Of a DNA stretch of 5,740 bases, positions 1 to 5,740 are shown piece after piece; position 1 is the first letter of the stretch, and each line of letters starts with the position of its first letter. The stretch comes from Fischerella sp. (GTDB lineage: Bacteria; Cyanobacteriota; Cyanobacteriia; Cyanobacteriales; Nostocaceae). The notes below the pieces were generated by a model. That model did not search any database. It worked only from the letters and a program-made list of their open reading frames with translations, and was not told where the DNA came from. A program made the translations under genes and the position numbers. The DNA lies in contig JANZYY010000355.1 of the NCBI GenBank assembly GCA_026419705.1, forward strand, positions 1 through 5,740, read 5' to 3'.

Positions 1-1
1 G

Positions 2-337
2 GTGAATTTTTATCAGGAACAAATAGCAAGTCGGGATGCAGAAATTTACCAATTGCGTCAGTCAGTACAAGAACTGAGCGATCGCAGTCGGATGCTAGAG
101 CAAGTAGTGCAGGAATTGCCACAAATTTATCGTCGTAAGTTTGAGGAGCGCATGACTCCAATCAGAGAGAAAGTCGCAATACTACAACAAGAAAATCGCC
201 AGTTGCAAGCAGAACTGCAAAGCGTGAGTTATCGTTTAGCACTGAAAACCCGCACAGCTTCTCACAGTGGTATCGATTTGCCAAATTTCCCACGGCCATC
301 TGAGGAAAATAATATTTCTACCATACAAAATGCTTAA
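2..337 (+). CDS. Coiled-coil protein of unknown function, C-terminal part (probably 5'-truncated)
   Basis: The reading frame is open to the left edge. The first possible start is a GTG at base 2, but no upstream sequence or ribosome binding site is visible, so this is more likely the inside of a longer gene. The 111 visible residues are mostly heptad-like and rich in Gln, Glu, Arg and Leu (about residues 5-85), which indicates a long alpha-helical coiled coil. The last 25 or so residues are polar, Pro/Ser/Asn-rich and probably disordered. No catalytic motif, signal peptide or membrane segment is seen. A HIP1 octamer lies inside the frame at 78-85. The gene ends with TAA and converges on the STAS gene. 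I do not recognise the family; coiled-coil proteins of this kind are common in filamentous cyanobacteria and often serve as scaffolds, but no function can be assigned. That the frame is coding is fairly sure, from its length and amino acid composition. Confidence 0.7.
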   Translation: MNFYQEQIASRDAEIYQLRQSVQELSDRSRMLEQVVQELPQIYRRKFEERMTPIREKVAILQQENRQLQAELQSVSYRLALKTRTASHSGIDLPNFPRPSEENNISTIQNA

Positions 338-522
338 CCCATTTTAGCTACATCGGTGAAGTCATGACTCTAGCCGAAAAATTTGTCAGGTAAACACGAT
401 GGGAAAATTGATAGCGATATAGCCTCTTAGCATTAGCCTATGTAAACGCTACTTTTAGCGATACCACTAGCTACTTAACTTGTGAATAAAATTGATTGTT
501 TTTCTGTACACGTGCTTTCCTT

Positions 523-552
523 GCTAGCTTGGGTTTGTGAAACCTAGCTAGC
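523..552. terminator. Hairpin between convergent genes, possible terminator
   Basis: GCTAGCT (523-529) pairs with AGCTAGC (546-552), and GGTTT pairs with AAACC after a small bulge, closing on a short loop. The hairpin lies in the 274-bp spacer between the convergent coiled-coil and STAS genes, where a bidirectional terminator would be expected. Neither side has a T-tract, so it is not a classical Rho-independent terminator. A smaller stem, CGCTA/TAGCG with a 4-nt loop, lies at 447-460. Nothing else is recognisable in 338-611. Confidence 0.35.
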
Positions 553-611
553 TGCAAAGCCAGTGTTTGACCTAACCATTGATTTCCTGATTTCCTATGT
601 CGATTAATATC

Positions 612-965
612 TTAACCGACTAGCATGAGACTGCTTTTATTGACAATACGATTAACGTCATCATAAGAGTGGAAAATTTCAAATACCGAATCTACTTGGG
701 TCAGTTCTAAAATTAACCTCACCGATGCTTGGACGTTGCAAAGTACCAAACGACAACCACTTTGACGCGCAGGTTTCAATCCTTGTACCAAAAAAAATAA
801 TCCAGAACTATCCATAAAATCCACTTCGGCCAAATCGATCACCCAGAGTTGATTCTTTTGGGGTACAATTCCAGCCATTTTTTCGCTTAAAGCCATACCA
901 CCCTGTAAGTCTATACGTCCTTGGGGTTTAAACAAAATGATCTGACGTTCCGATATTAGAGTCAT
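612..965 (-). CDS. STAS-domain protein, anti-sigma factor antagonist type
   Basis: This is a 117-residue single STAS domain of the SpoIIAA/RsbV type. Members bind an anti-sigma factor or serine kinase and are switched off by phosphorylation of a conserved serine. The central motif VDFMDSSGLFFLV (residues 48-60) matches the SpoIIAA phospho-acceptor loop, so Ser53 is the predicted phosphorylation site (SpoIIAA Ser58). The flanking strands LWVIDLAEV and CRLVLCNV and the final helix fit the fold, and the length is normal for one domain. I chose the ATG at 963-965 because the product then starts at the domain edge (MTLISERQ). An in-frame TTG at 996-998 would add 11 residues with no domain match. 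No clear Shine-Dalgarno precedes either start. No RsbW-type kinase or PP2C phosphatase gene lies nearby, so its partners must be elsewhere. In cyanobacteria such proteins act in partner-switching or adaptor roles; the specific target is unknown. Confidence 0.88.
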   Translation of the reverse strand: MTLISERQIILFKPQGRIDLQGGMALSEKMAGIVPQKNQLWVIDLAEVDFMDSSGLFFLVQGLKPARQSGCRLVLCNVQASVRLILELTQVDSVFEIFHSYDDVNRIVNKSSLMLVG

Positions 966-1189
966 GAATTTAACTGGGTAGTTGAAACACTTAAACAAAA
1001 AACAGAAAAAGGCATAAAAACTGTTCTCTTTGCAACCGCAAATCCGCTGAATTCACCAGCCAATCAGTAACTTACAGCCATGCGGTTGAGATGAATTGTT
1101 CAGTATTCATGCCGTATAATTTGTATTAGCTTTCCCCAATATAGGCATAACTGCCAAAGAATTTCAGTAGTATCCGTATCTTTTACAAA

Positions 1190-1219
1190 ATTTTTATAAA
1201 AATCCGAGATTTTTATAAA
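1190..1219. repeat. AT-rich palindrome with short direct repeat
   Basis: ATTTTTATAAAAAT (1190-1203) is a perfect 14-bp palindrome. Its left part, ATTTTTATAAA, recurs exactly at 1209-1219, a 19-bp period or nearly two helical turns. The element is in the STAS/dedA divergent spacer, about 225 bp upstream of the STAS start. It could be a bent or easily melted promoter segment or a dimeric binding site, but chance is a real alternative in such AT-rich DNA. Confidence 0.35.
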
Positions 1220-1272
1220 TTTTTAATAAAAACTTTTTGCCGCCACTCAGTGAGTCTACTGATATGGTAAAT

Positions 1273-1286
1273 GTAAGTTAACTTAT
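1273..1286. promoter_or_regulatory. 12-bp palindrome, possible operator (NtcA-like, one mismatch)
   Basis: TAAGTTAACTTA (1274-1285) is a perfect palindrome. Read with its flanks it gives GTA-N8-TAT, one base away from the cyanobacterial NtcA consensus GTA-N8-TAC. It lies about 250 bp upstream of dedA. No well-placed -10 box was found at the usual distance, so this is a weak candidate only. Confidence 0.25.
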
Positions 1287-1468
1287 GCGTGTAAAATTAC
1301 ATCAATAAATACCAATCCATGATTTGGCAAAAACGCTGATTACCAAAGAATAGCCGTCAAATATAGGATAATGCTGCGTTAATTCAAGATTGACATGGTA
1401 AAAATCGCGTATTTTTTTGGTAACAAAATAAATCGCCAAGAAATCATAAAACATTCTGCTCAATTCGA

Positions 1469-1498
1469 TTGACACCCTACTAGAAAACAAGCCAAGAT
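1469..1498 (+). promoter_or_regulatory. Weak candidate promoter for dedA
   Basis: A perfect -35 hexamer TTGACA (1469-1474) is followed after 18 bp by a poor -10 match, CAAGAT (1493-1498, three of six). It ends about 38 bp before the dedA ATG. A second TTGACA at 1390-1395 has no acceptable -10 at normal spacing. The position is sensible but the -10 box is weak. Confidence 0.3.
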
Positions 1499-1536
1499 AG
1501 AGTAAAAGTAAAAATTTGTAAAGGCTGCGGTGCTGA

Positions 1537-2166
1537 ATGTCTTTGGAATTCATATCGCTAGAAAATATCCAAGAAATTGCCCATCAATATGGATACTGGG
1601 CAGTTTTTTTGGGAATTTTATTAGAGAATTTGGGCATTCCCATTCCTGGTGAAACCGTCACCCTAGTAGGTGGGTTCCTAGCTGGTAGTCATGAACTCAA
1701 CTACTGGCTGGTTCTGGGTGATGCAATTACAGGAGCTGCGCTCGGTGGAATTTTTGGTTATTGGATTGGTAGAATAGGCGGCTGGTCAATGCTTGTGCGA
1801 CTCGCTAGCCTGTTTAGAATTTCAGAAACTCGACTTTTAAATATCAAAGAACAATTTAGTGAAAATGCGGGTAAAGCTGTATTTTTTGGGCGTTTTTTAG
1901 CCTTACTGCGTATTTTTGCAGCACCACTAGCTGGTATAGCGGAAATGCCTTTTGGAAAATTCTGCGTGTACAATCTAGCAGGGGCAAGCATATGGGCTAG
2001 TGTGATGGTGACCCTAGCCTTTTTTGCAGGAAGAATTATTTCTTTAGAACAATTGGTTGCTTGGGTGAGTAAATTTGCGATCGCGGCCTTGTTAATTCTT
2101 GTAGCCATAATCGCTATACCTTTGTGGTTAGAAGCTCGCCAAGTGAATCGTGCAGCTGGAGAGTAA
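1537..2166 (+). CDS. DedA-family integral membrane protein
   Basis: This 209-residue polytopic inner-membrane protein belongs to the DedA/VTT (SNARE-associated) family. Established members include the undecaprenyl-phosphate flippase UptA and E. coli YqjA/YghB, which act in envelope and proton-motive-force homeostasis. The visible signature is E30-NLGIPIPGE-39 in the first re-entrant segment, followed by FFGRFLALLRIFAAPLAG at 116-133. R119 and R125 have the six-residue spacing of the essential arginines R130/R136 of YqjA. N146, GA 149-150 and W153 follow. Hydrophobic stretches cover roughly 20-36, 41-77, 114-135, 142-168 and 178-197, and there is no cleavable signal peptide. Family members often read GRF-x-P between the motif arginines; here it is GRFLALLR, without that proline. 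The ATG at 1537 starts just before the family's N-terminal helix; its ribosome site is weak (AAGG at 1521-1524, 12 nt upstream). Length is typical. Which lipid it moves is not shown by the sequence. Confidence 0.92.
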   Translation: MSLEFISLENIQEIAHQYGYWAVFLGILLENLGIPIPGETVTLVGGFLAGSHELNYWLVLGDAITGAALGGIFGYWIGRIGGWSMLVRLASLFRISETRLLNIKEQFSENAGKAVFFGRFLALLRIFAAPLAGIAEMPFGKFCVYNLAGASIWASVMVTLAFFAGRIISLEQLVAWVSKFAIAALLILVAIIAIPLWLEARQVNRAAGE

Positions 2167-2204
2167 AAACAAAACAATGTTGGGGCGGTGGAGTTTGGAG
2201 TGAG

Positions 2205-2232
2205 GGGGAGAATGTAGAATTTAACTCTCCCC
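2205..2232. terminator. GC-rich hairpin between dedA and argG
   Basis: GGGGAG (2205-2210) pairs with CTCCCC (2227-2232) over a 16-nt AT-rich loop, in the 80-bp gap between the convergent dedA and argG genes. The flanks (GGCGGTGG before, CCTCGCCACC after) could extend the pairing imperfectly. No T-tract follows on either strand. Its position suggests a shared terminator, but the form is not classical. Confidence 0.35.
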
Positions 2233-2246
2233 ACCTCGCCACCTTC

Positions 2247-3449
2247 CTATCTCTTACCTTGCTGCGCCCAAATGCGAGTAGGTAGGCCCCAAACGTAAAT
2301 AAAGCCTTCAGCCGCCTTGTGGTCAAATTGGTCTTCGGCCCCGTAAGTTGCTAAGTCGGGAGCGTACAAGGAATTTTCAGAACTGCGCCCAACGATAGCA
2401 GCGTTACCTTTGAATAACTTCACTCGCTCAGTACCAGACACTTGCTCTTGGGTTTTTTGAATAAAAGCATCAAGGGCGGCTTTCAATGGGCTGTACCATA
2501 AACCGTTGTAAATTAATTGGCTATAAGTCTCTTCGATACCACGCTTGTAATGAGTGACATCTGCTGTCAATGTCAAACTTTCCAAATCGCGATGCGCTTG
2601 AATTAACACTACCATCGCAGGAGATTCATAGATTTCCCGTGATTTAATTCCTACCAAGCGGTTTTCAATCATATCGACGCGCCCGACACCATGCTTTCCT
2701 GCTAACTGATTGAGTTGTTCAATTAGCTCAATCGAGTTTTTGGCTTCGCCGTTAAGGCTAGTAGGAATACCTCTAGTAAAACCAATTTCAACGTACTCTG
2801 GTTCATCGGGAGTGTGAGCGATCGCTTTTGTCATCAAAAAAATTTCTTCTGGTGGTTCTACTGCTGGATCTTCCAAAATACCTGCTTCAATACTGCGACC
2901 AAGTAAATTCCGATCGATACTATAGGGAGAAGATTTTTTGACTGGTGCAGGTATGCCAAACTTTTCTCCGTAGGCGATTGTTTCCTCGCGACTCATTCCC
3001 CATTCCCGTGCAGGTGCAAGAATTTTGAGATGGGGATTAAGGGCCGCCACAGCAACATCAAAGCGCACCTGATCGTTACCCTTACCAGTACAGCCGTGAG
3101 CGATCGCATCAGCACCATATTTTTCTGCCGTTTCTACTAATACCTTGGCAATCAGTGGACGAGCAAGTGCTGTTGCCAGAGGATAGCGACCCTCGTAAAG
3201 AGCATTGGCTTGAATGGCAGGGAAAGCATAATCTTTCACAAAGGTTTCTTTGACATCGGCTATCAGCGATGCACTTGCGCCTGATTGCAAGGCTTTTTCT
3301 CGCACTGATTCTAATTCATCCCCCTGACCCAAATCTGCTGCTAGGGTAATCACTTCTTCCACACCCCACTCATGCTTAAGGTAGGGAATACACACTGATG
3401 TATCTACTCCACCAGAATATGCCAGAACAACCTTTTTGGCACGACCCAT
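2247..3449 (-). CDS. argG: Argininosuccinate synthase
   Basis: This cytoplasmic enzyme joins citrulline and aspartate, with ATP going to AMP and PPi, to make argininosuccinate, the next-to-last step of arginine synthesis. The product is 400 residues, the normal length, and appears intact. Family landmarks occur in order: the PP-loop ATP-binding motif YSGGVDTS at 11-18, AHGCTGKGNDQVRF at 117-130 (ATP and substrate contacts), YSIDRNLLGRSIEAG at 176-190, GRVDMIENRLVGIKSREIYESP at 256-277, and YNGLWYSP at 314-321. The ATG at 3447-3449 gives the expected N-terminus MGRAKKVVLAYSGG and has a good Shine-Dalgarno, GGAG, at 3456-3459 on the minus strand, six bases ahead. HIP1 octamers lie within it at 2818-2825 and 3100-3107. 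It is transcribed alone: phoX upstream on the same strand is cut off by a terminator, and dedA converges from the left. No other arg gene is near, as is common in cyanobacteria where arg genes are dispersed. Confidence 0.98.
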   Translation of the reverse strand: MGRAKKVVLAYSGGVDTSVCIPYLKHEWGVEEVITLAADLGQGDELESVREKALQSGASASLIADVKETFVKDYAFPAIQANALYEGRYPLATALARPLIAKVLVETAEKYGADAIAHGCTGKGNDQVRFDVAVAALNPHLKILAPAREWGMSREETIAYGEKFGIPAPVKKSSPYSIDRNLLGRSIEAGILEDPAVEPPEEIFLMTKAIAHTPDEPEYVEIGFTRGIPTSLNGEAKNSIELIEQLNQLAGKHGVGRVDMIENRLVGIKSREIYESPAMVVLIQAHRDLESLTLTADVTHYKRGIEETYSQLIYNGLWYSPLKAALDAFIQKTQEQVSGTERVKLFKGNAAIVGRSSENSLYAPDLATYGAEDQFDHKAAEGFIYVWGLPTRIWAQQGKR

Positions 3450-3483
3450 TAGTTTCTCCAGTCAACAAAACAAAGAATTGAGT

Positions 3484-3504
3484 GATTATTATATCCAAAT
3501 AATC
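3484..3504 (-). promoter_or_regulatory. argG: Candidate argG -10 box within an inverted repeat
   Basis: On the minus strand a perfect TATAAT (3488-3493) lies about 38 bp before the argG ATG, which would give a 5' leader of about 30 nt. The box overlaps an inverted repeat, GATTATT (3484-3490) and AATAATC (3498-3504), separated by 7 bp. No good -35 hexamer sits at normal spacing, so an activator or a -35-less promoter is possible. Low base complexity makes a chance repeat plausible. Confidence 0.45.
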
Positions 3505-3770
3505 CTTGTATATTTGCAGGAAATTATCTTCAAATCAACACAAAAACATTTTATTTGTTCTGCTAAAATTATTTTCTGTTGAATCAGATAGTCAGGAGAG
3601 CGTATACAATAAAAAAGTTCTACAGTTTTGACTTTGCCTCAGAAAATGCACGCAAATTAACAAAAATAATTTATTAGTAATCGACGCTCATCTGACTAGA
3701 TAATCTGAAAATTGATGATTTATACACTTAAATATTCTTTAACATATTACCTGTTATTTTTATCAACAAA

Positions 3771-3820
3771 TAAATAAAAAAATACCGTAGAAATTTAGCA
3801 TCTAACTTCTCTACGGTATT
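3771..3820 (-). terminator. Rho-independent terminator of phoX
   Basis: An 11-bp perfect stem, AATACCGTAGA (3781-3791) with TCTACGGTATT (3810-3820), encloses an 18-nt loop. On the minus strand it is followed directly by a T-rich run (the A-rich stretch 3771-3780 on the plus strand). It lies 68 bp past the phoX stop codon, so it should end phoX transcription before argG. Confidence 0.75.
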
Positions 3821-3850
3821 CTACTATCAAAATGCGATCGCCCTTAATAA

Positions 3851-3878
3851 GTAGAAACACGAAATTTCGCATCTCTAC
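3851..3878. repeat. Degenerate 28-bp palindromic repeat (cyanobacterial dispersed type)
   Basis: The outer arms GTAGA (3851-3855) and TCTAC (3874-3878) flank a perfect core palindrome, CGAAATTTCG (3860-3869). The whole resembles a 28-bp palindrome that I recall as frequent in Nostoc/Anabaena spacers, with arms GTAGAGACGCG and its complement around AAATTT. Against that remembered form, three positions (6, 9 and 21) differ, each G to A, which breaks three stem pairs. It ends ten bases from the phoX stop codon. The identification is from memory, not from a search. Confidence 0.55.
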
Positions 3879-3887
3879 ATCTTGTCG

Positions 3888-5721
3888 CTAAATAAATCTG
3901 CCGTTACCCTTTTTACGTTGAATACCAATTACGCATGGGCGCGGAACACCTGTAGGTTCACCCTTACCACCATCTTCTAGTGAGATATTGCTGGGCCAGC
4001 TACTACCACGAGGTACAGTGCGAGTTTGATTGAATGTAGTTCCGCTCAAATCTAGCATCTCAATCGTGCGACTCAAAACCTGTCCCATCGTTAATTGGGC
4101 AATTTTCTCCAGGATGCTGTACCGAAATAATCAGCGTATCTCCTACAAAAGTCGGGCCGGTCATTTCACAACGCATCGGGCCGTAAGCAAATGGTATTCC
4201 CTCTCCTGCATTAGGACCAATTGTAGGAATAAAGAACAGCCAGTTATTACCAAAAACTCCTGTAAAAGTGGAAACATTACCAGTCTTGGTGTGATCTATG
4301 GTGTTTTGTTCGGGATTAGCACCAACGCCAAAACCGTTGTGGGTTTCAGTAGACATATCTGTCACACCCCAGACATTACCTTGAAAATCGAACACTAAGT
4401 TATCTACATTACCAAAACCAGCTCCAGCTACTGAACCAGCTTCCCCACCTTGGGAAAATCTTTCCCAACGGAAAGTTTTACCAGTACCGTCAGTACTATC
4501 TTCAATAATTTTGTAAAGTCCTCCTGATTGCTGAGTTGCATTCACATCCGCACTTAACTTGGCTACCTGAAAAATTCGTGAATCAGGATAACCATCGCTT
4601 CCTGGCGCACCGTCAGTGTAAGCAATAAATACTTCTTTCGTGAGCGGATGAACTTCTAAATCTTCTGGACGTGCTGTTGGAGTTCCTCCAACCAAGTTCG
4701 CTGCTAAGAAAGCGTCACACAGAACAGCACCTTGGGTTTTGTAGAAGTCAGATAGCTTCTTATTTTGATAATCTGGTAGTGCTGTTGCTTCATTAGTGCG
4801 ATCGCAGTTGAAAGCGCCACCATCTTCTGTTTGACCAGCAATGCCATTGCGTTTTGGTAATTTTAAAATACCTTCTCTTTGCGCTGAACCCAAGGCATTA
4901 AATTCTACGGAAGAAATAACTGTTGGCGGTATAGGATTGGTAGGAGTATTTAGAAGTAAGGGTATCCATTCACCTGTGCCATTTTCGTTGTAACGGGCTA
5001 CATACAAAATACCATCTTCCCACAACTTGCTGTTATTTTTATCATCTGGGTTAGATACAGTACCTGTGCTGACAAATTTCCAAGTGTGTCCCCCACGGCT
5101 GTCATCACCCATGTACGCAACTAATTTTTTGCCTGGTTGAACGCGCACAGCAATGTTTTCGTGGCGGAAACGGCCTAACCAAGTATGTTTGCGAGGGCGG
5201 AAATTTGGATCGGCTGGGTCAATTTCTACCATCCAACCGTATTTTTCCCCTACTAAACCAAAAGTTTCGCCAGTTGTATCTTTGGTGTAACCGGTCTGAG
5301 TACCATCAGGCTTTACAGATTCAGTCACACCAACGAAAAATAATGAACTTCCTTGGAAGTTTTCTTCAGCGGTCAATACAGTTCCCCAAGGAGTTGTACC
5401 ACCAGAACAATTGTAAGCAGTGCCAATAATTCTATTACCCAGTCCATCGGAGTTAACAGACTCAAAAACTTCTGTCGCACCCGGACCTGTACCAATTAAA
5501 TAATTTTGGTCTCCTTGCTGGTAGCTGCGAGTTCCCCAAGCAGTAACATTTTTATAATCATCCTTTCGTTCTTTGTTAATTCCCAAGCCAGAAAGACCGT
5601 GAATGCGGCGATTATTGGGATCTTTAACAACAGCAAAGCGATCGCCACGGTTAGGGTAGTTACGGCGAGAAACGCGAACAACAGATACGCCTAGGTTATA
5701 TAGAAATTCCCCATCCACAAG
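3888..5721 (-). CDS. phoX: PhoX-type (DUF839) alkaline phosphatase, N-terminus missing and frameshifted
   Basis: PhoX is an exported, usually Tat-secreted, alkaline phosphatase that frees phosphate from organic esters during phosphate starvation. Known members use iron and calcium cofactors rather than the zinc of PhoA. About 610 residues are visible. Landmarks, numbered from the false ATG at 5736, are NCSGGTTPWGT at 109-119 followed by AEEN, RHENI at 191-195, YMGDDSRGGHTWKFVS at 208-223, ARPEDLEVHP at 355-364, VDNLVFDFQGNVWG at 444-457 and the near-C-terminal GPMRCEMTGPTFVGDTLI at 519-536. The Cys of NCSGG probably corresponds to the iron-ligand cysteine of Pseudomonas PhoX. The frame from the right edge stops early, at TGA 4060-4062. 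The overlapping frame 4088 to 3888 continues with the expected tail (RTIEMLDLSG, then GSSWPSN, then RPCVIGIQR), so one extra base interrupts the gene. The N-terminus and any Tat signal lie beyond the contig end. Whether this is a true pseudogene or a base-calling error cannot be decided here. Confidence 0.9.
4063..4088 (-). other. phoX: Frameshift junction in phoX
   Basis: The two phoX frames overlap between the TGA at 4060-4062 and the ATG at 4086-4088. Read on the minus strand, the local sequence is ACAGGTTTTGAGTCG. Removing one base, either a T of the four-T run (4075-4078) or a G of the GG pair (4079-4080), restores an unbroken frame through Asn-Asp-Gly-Thr into Leu-Ser-Arg-Thr-Ile-Glu. 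This is a net +1 insertion next to a short homopolymer. Confidence 0.85.
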
Positions 5722-5740
5722 CTGTCTCTTATACACATCT
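5722..5740. other. Nextera/Tn5 mosaic-end adapter remnant
   Basis: The final 19 bases, CTGTCTCTTATACACATCT, are exactly the reverse complement of the Tn5 mosaic end used in Nextera library preparation. They are artificial. On the minus strand they encode the start Met-Tyr-Lys-Arg-Gln, a recognised false N-terminus in databases, so the apparent phoX start at 5736 is not real. Genomic sequence ends at or just before 5721. Confidence 0.97.

Larger units (their letters stand above)
966..1536. other. Long divergent intergenic region, no gene seen
   Basis: This 571-bp AT-rich spacer separates the start codons of the STAS gene (minus) and the dedA gene (plus), so it should hold both promoters. I see AT palindromes near 1190-1219, a 12-bp palindrome at 1274-1285, a small inverted repeat TGTAA-AA-TTACA at 1290-1301, and a plus-strand TATAAT at 1115-1120 without a well-spaced -35 box. 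An open frame on the minus strand (1302-1553) overlaps the dedA start and has no domain character. No tRNA or known riboswitch was recognised. Confidence 0.6.
3450..3887. other. Intergenic region between phoX end and argG start
   Basis: This 438-bp AT-rich spacer contains, from the argG side, the argG ribosome site, a TATAAT-type -10 box inside an inverted repeat, about 260 bp without recognisable structure (3505-3770), the phoX terminator hairpin, a HIP1 octamer at 3834-3841, and a degenerate palindromic repeat next to the phoX stop codon. I found no open frame, tRNA or NtcA GTA-N8-TAC site. Confidence 0.6.
78..5645. repeat. HIP1 octamers GCGATCGC, seven scattered copies
   Basis: Exact copies lie at 78-85, 2077-2084, 2818-2825, 3100-3107, 3834-3841, 4798-4805 and 5638-5645. 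Six are inside genes and one (3834-3841) is between genes. About 0.1 copy would be expected by chance in this length at even base composition. HIP1 is the typical over-represented palindrome of many cyanobacterial genomes and is the strongest marker of the host group here. Confidence 0.9.

Noticed and set aside
966..998. Upstream TTG start for the STAS protein
   Set aside because: It would add 11 residues before the domain without a Shine-Dalgarno; the ATG at 963-965 fits the domain edge.
1115..1120. TATAAT as a firm promoter
   Set aside because: No -35 box at 16-18 bp and no clear transcript product; it is noted only inside the spacer entry.
1302..1553. Minus-strand open frame of 83 codons between STAS and dedA
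   Set aside because: It overlaps the dedA start, is full of low-complexity hydrophobic and aromatic residues expected from AT-rich DNA, and shows no domain or good ribosome site.
1758..2326. Two minus-strand open frames opposite dedA and the argG end
   Set aside because: They lie antisense to dedA or out of frame over the argG end, both confidently coding, and their compositions look like shadow translations.
4060..4088. Programmed ribosomal frameshift in phoX
   Set aside because: There is no recognised slippery heptamer or strong downstream structure, and I know of no such recoding in PhoX; a mutation or sequencing error is simpler.
4030..4398. Plus-strand frame opposite phoX
   Set aside because: Antisense shadow of the conserved PhoX sequence, with no protein-like features.
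5205..5694. Further open frames on both strands over the 5' part of phoX
   Set aside because: All overlap the conserved PhoX frame, and the hydrophobic look of the minus-strand one comes from frame-shifted reading.
1..5740. A novel multigene system, defence island, prophage or CRISPR locus
   Set aside because: The genes are unrelated housekeeping or stress genes on alternating strands. There are no repeats with spacers, no integrase or transposase, and no defence domains.

Overview
The window looks like a short chromosomal contig from a filamentous, probably Nostocales, cyanobacterium. The evidence is seven copies of the HIP1 octamer GCGATCGC in 5.7 kb, AT-rich spacers, a degenerate copy of a palindromic repeat that I recall as common in Nostoc/Anabaena-type genomes, and proteins of cyanobacterial character. 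The genus is an inference. The right end is not natural DNA: the last 19 bases are the Nextera/Tn5 mosaic-end adapter.

Layout, left to right. (1) 2-337, plus strand: C-terminal part of a coiled-coil protein of unknown function, probably cut by the left edge. (2) 338-611: spacer between convergent genes, with a hairpin at 523-552. (3) 612-965, minus strand: a single-domain STAS protein (anti-sigma factor antagonist type). (4) 966-1536: 571-bp AT-rich divergent spacer with palindromes and no convincing gene. (5) 1537-2166, plus strand: DedA-family membrane protein. (6) 2247-3449, minus strand: complete argininosuccinate synthase, argG, convergent with dedA. (7) 3450-3887: spacer with the argG promoter region, a Rho-independent terminator for the gene to the right, and a decayed palindromic repeat. 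(8) 3888-5721, minus strand: PhoX-type (DUF839) alkaline phosphatase. It lacks its N-terminus at the contig edge and is broken near its C-terminus by a one-base frameshift.

The genes do not form an operon or pathway. They are single housekeeping or stress-type genes: arginine synthesis, lipid-carrier or membrane homeostasis, phosphate scavenging, and a partner-switching regulator. Convergent and divergent spacers separate them. phoX and argG share a strand but have a terminator between them. I see no CRISPR array, tRNA, rRNA, transposase or undescribed multigene system. The points most worth checking are the adapter end, which creates a false protein N-terminus, and the frameshift in phoX.
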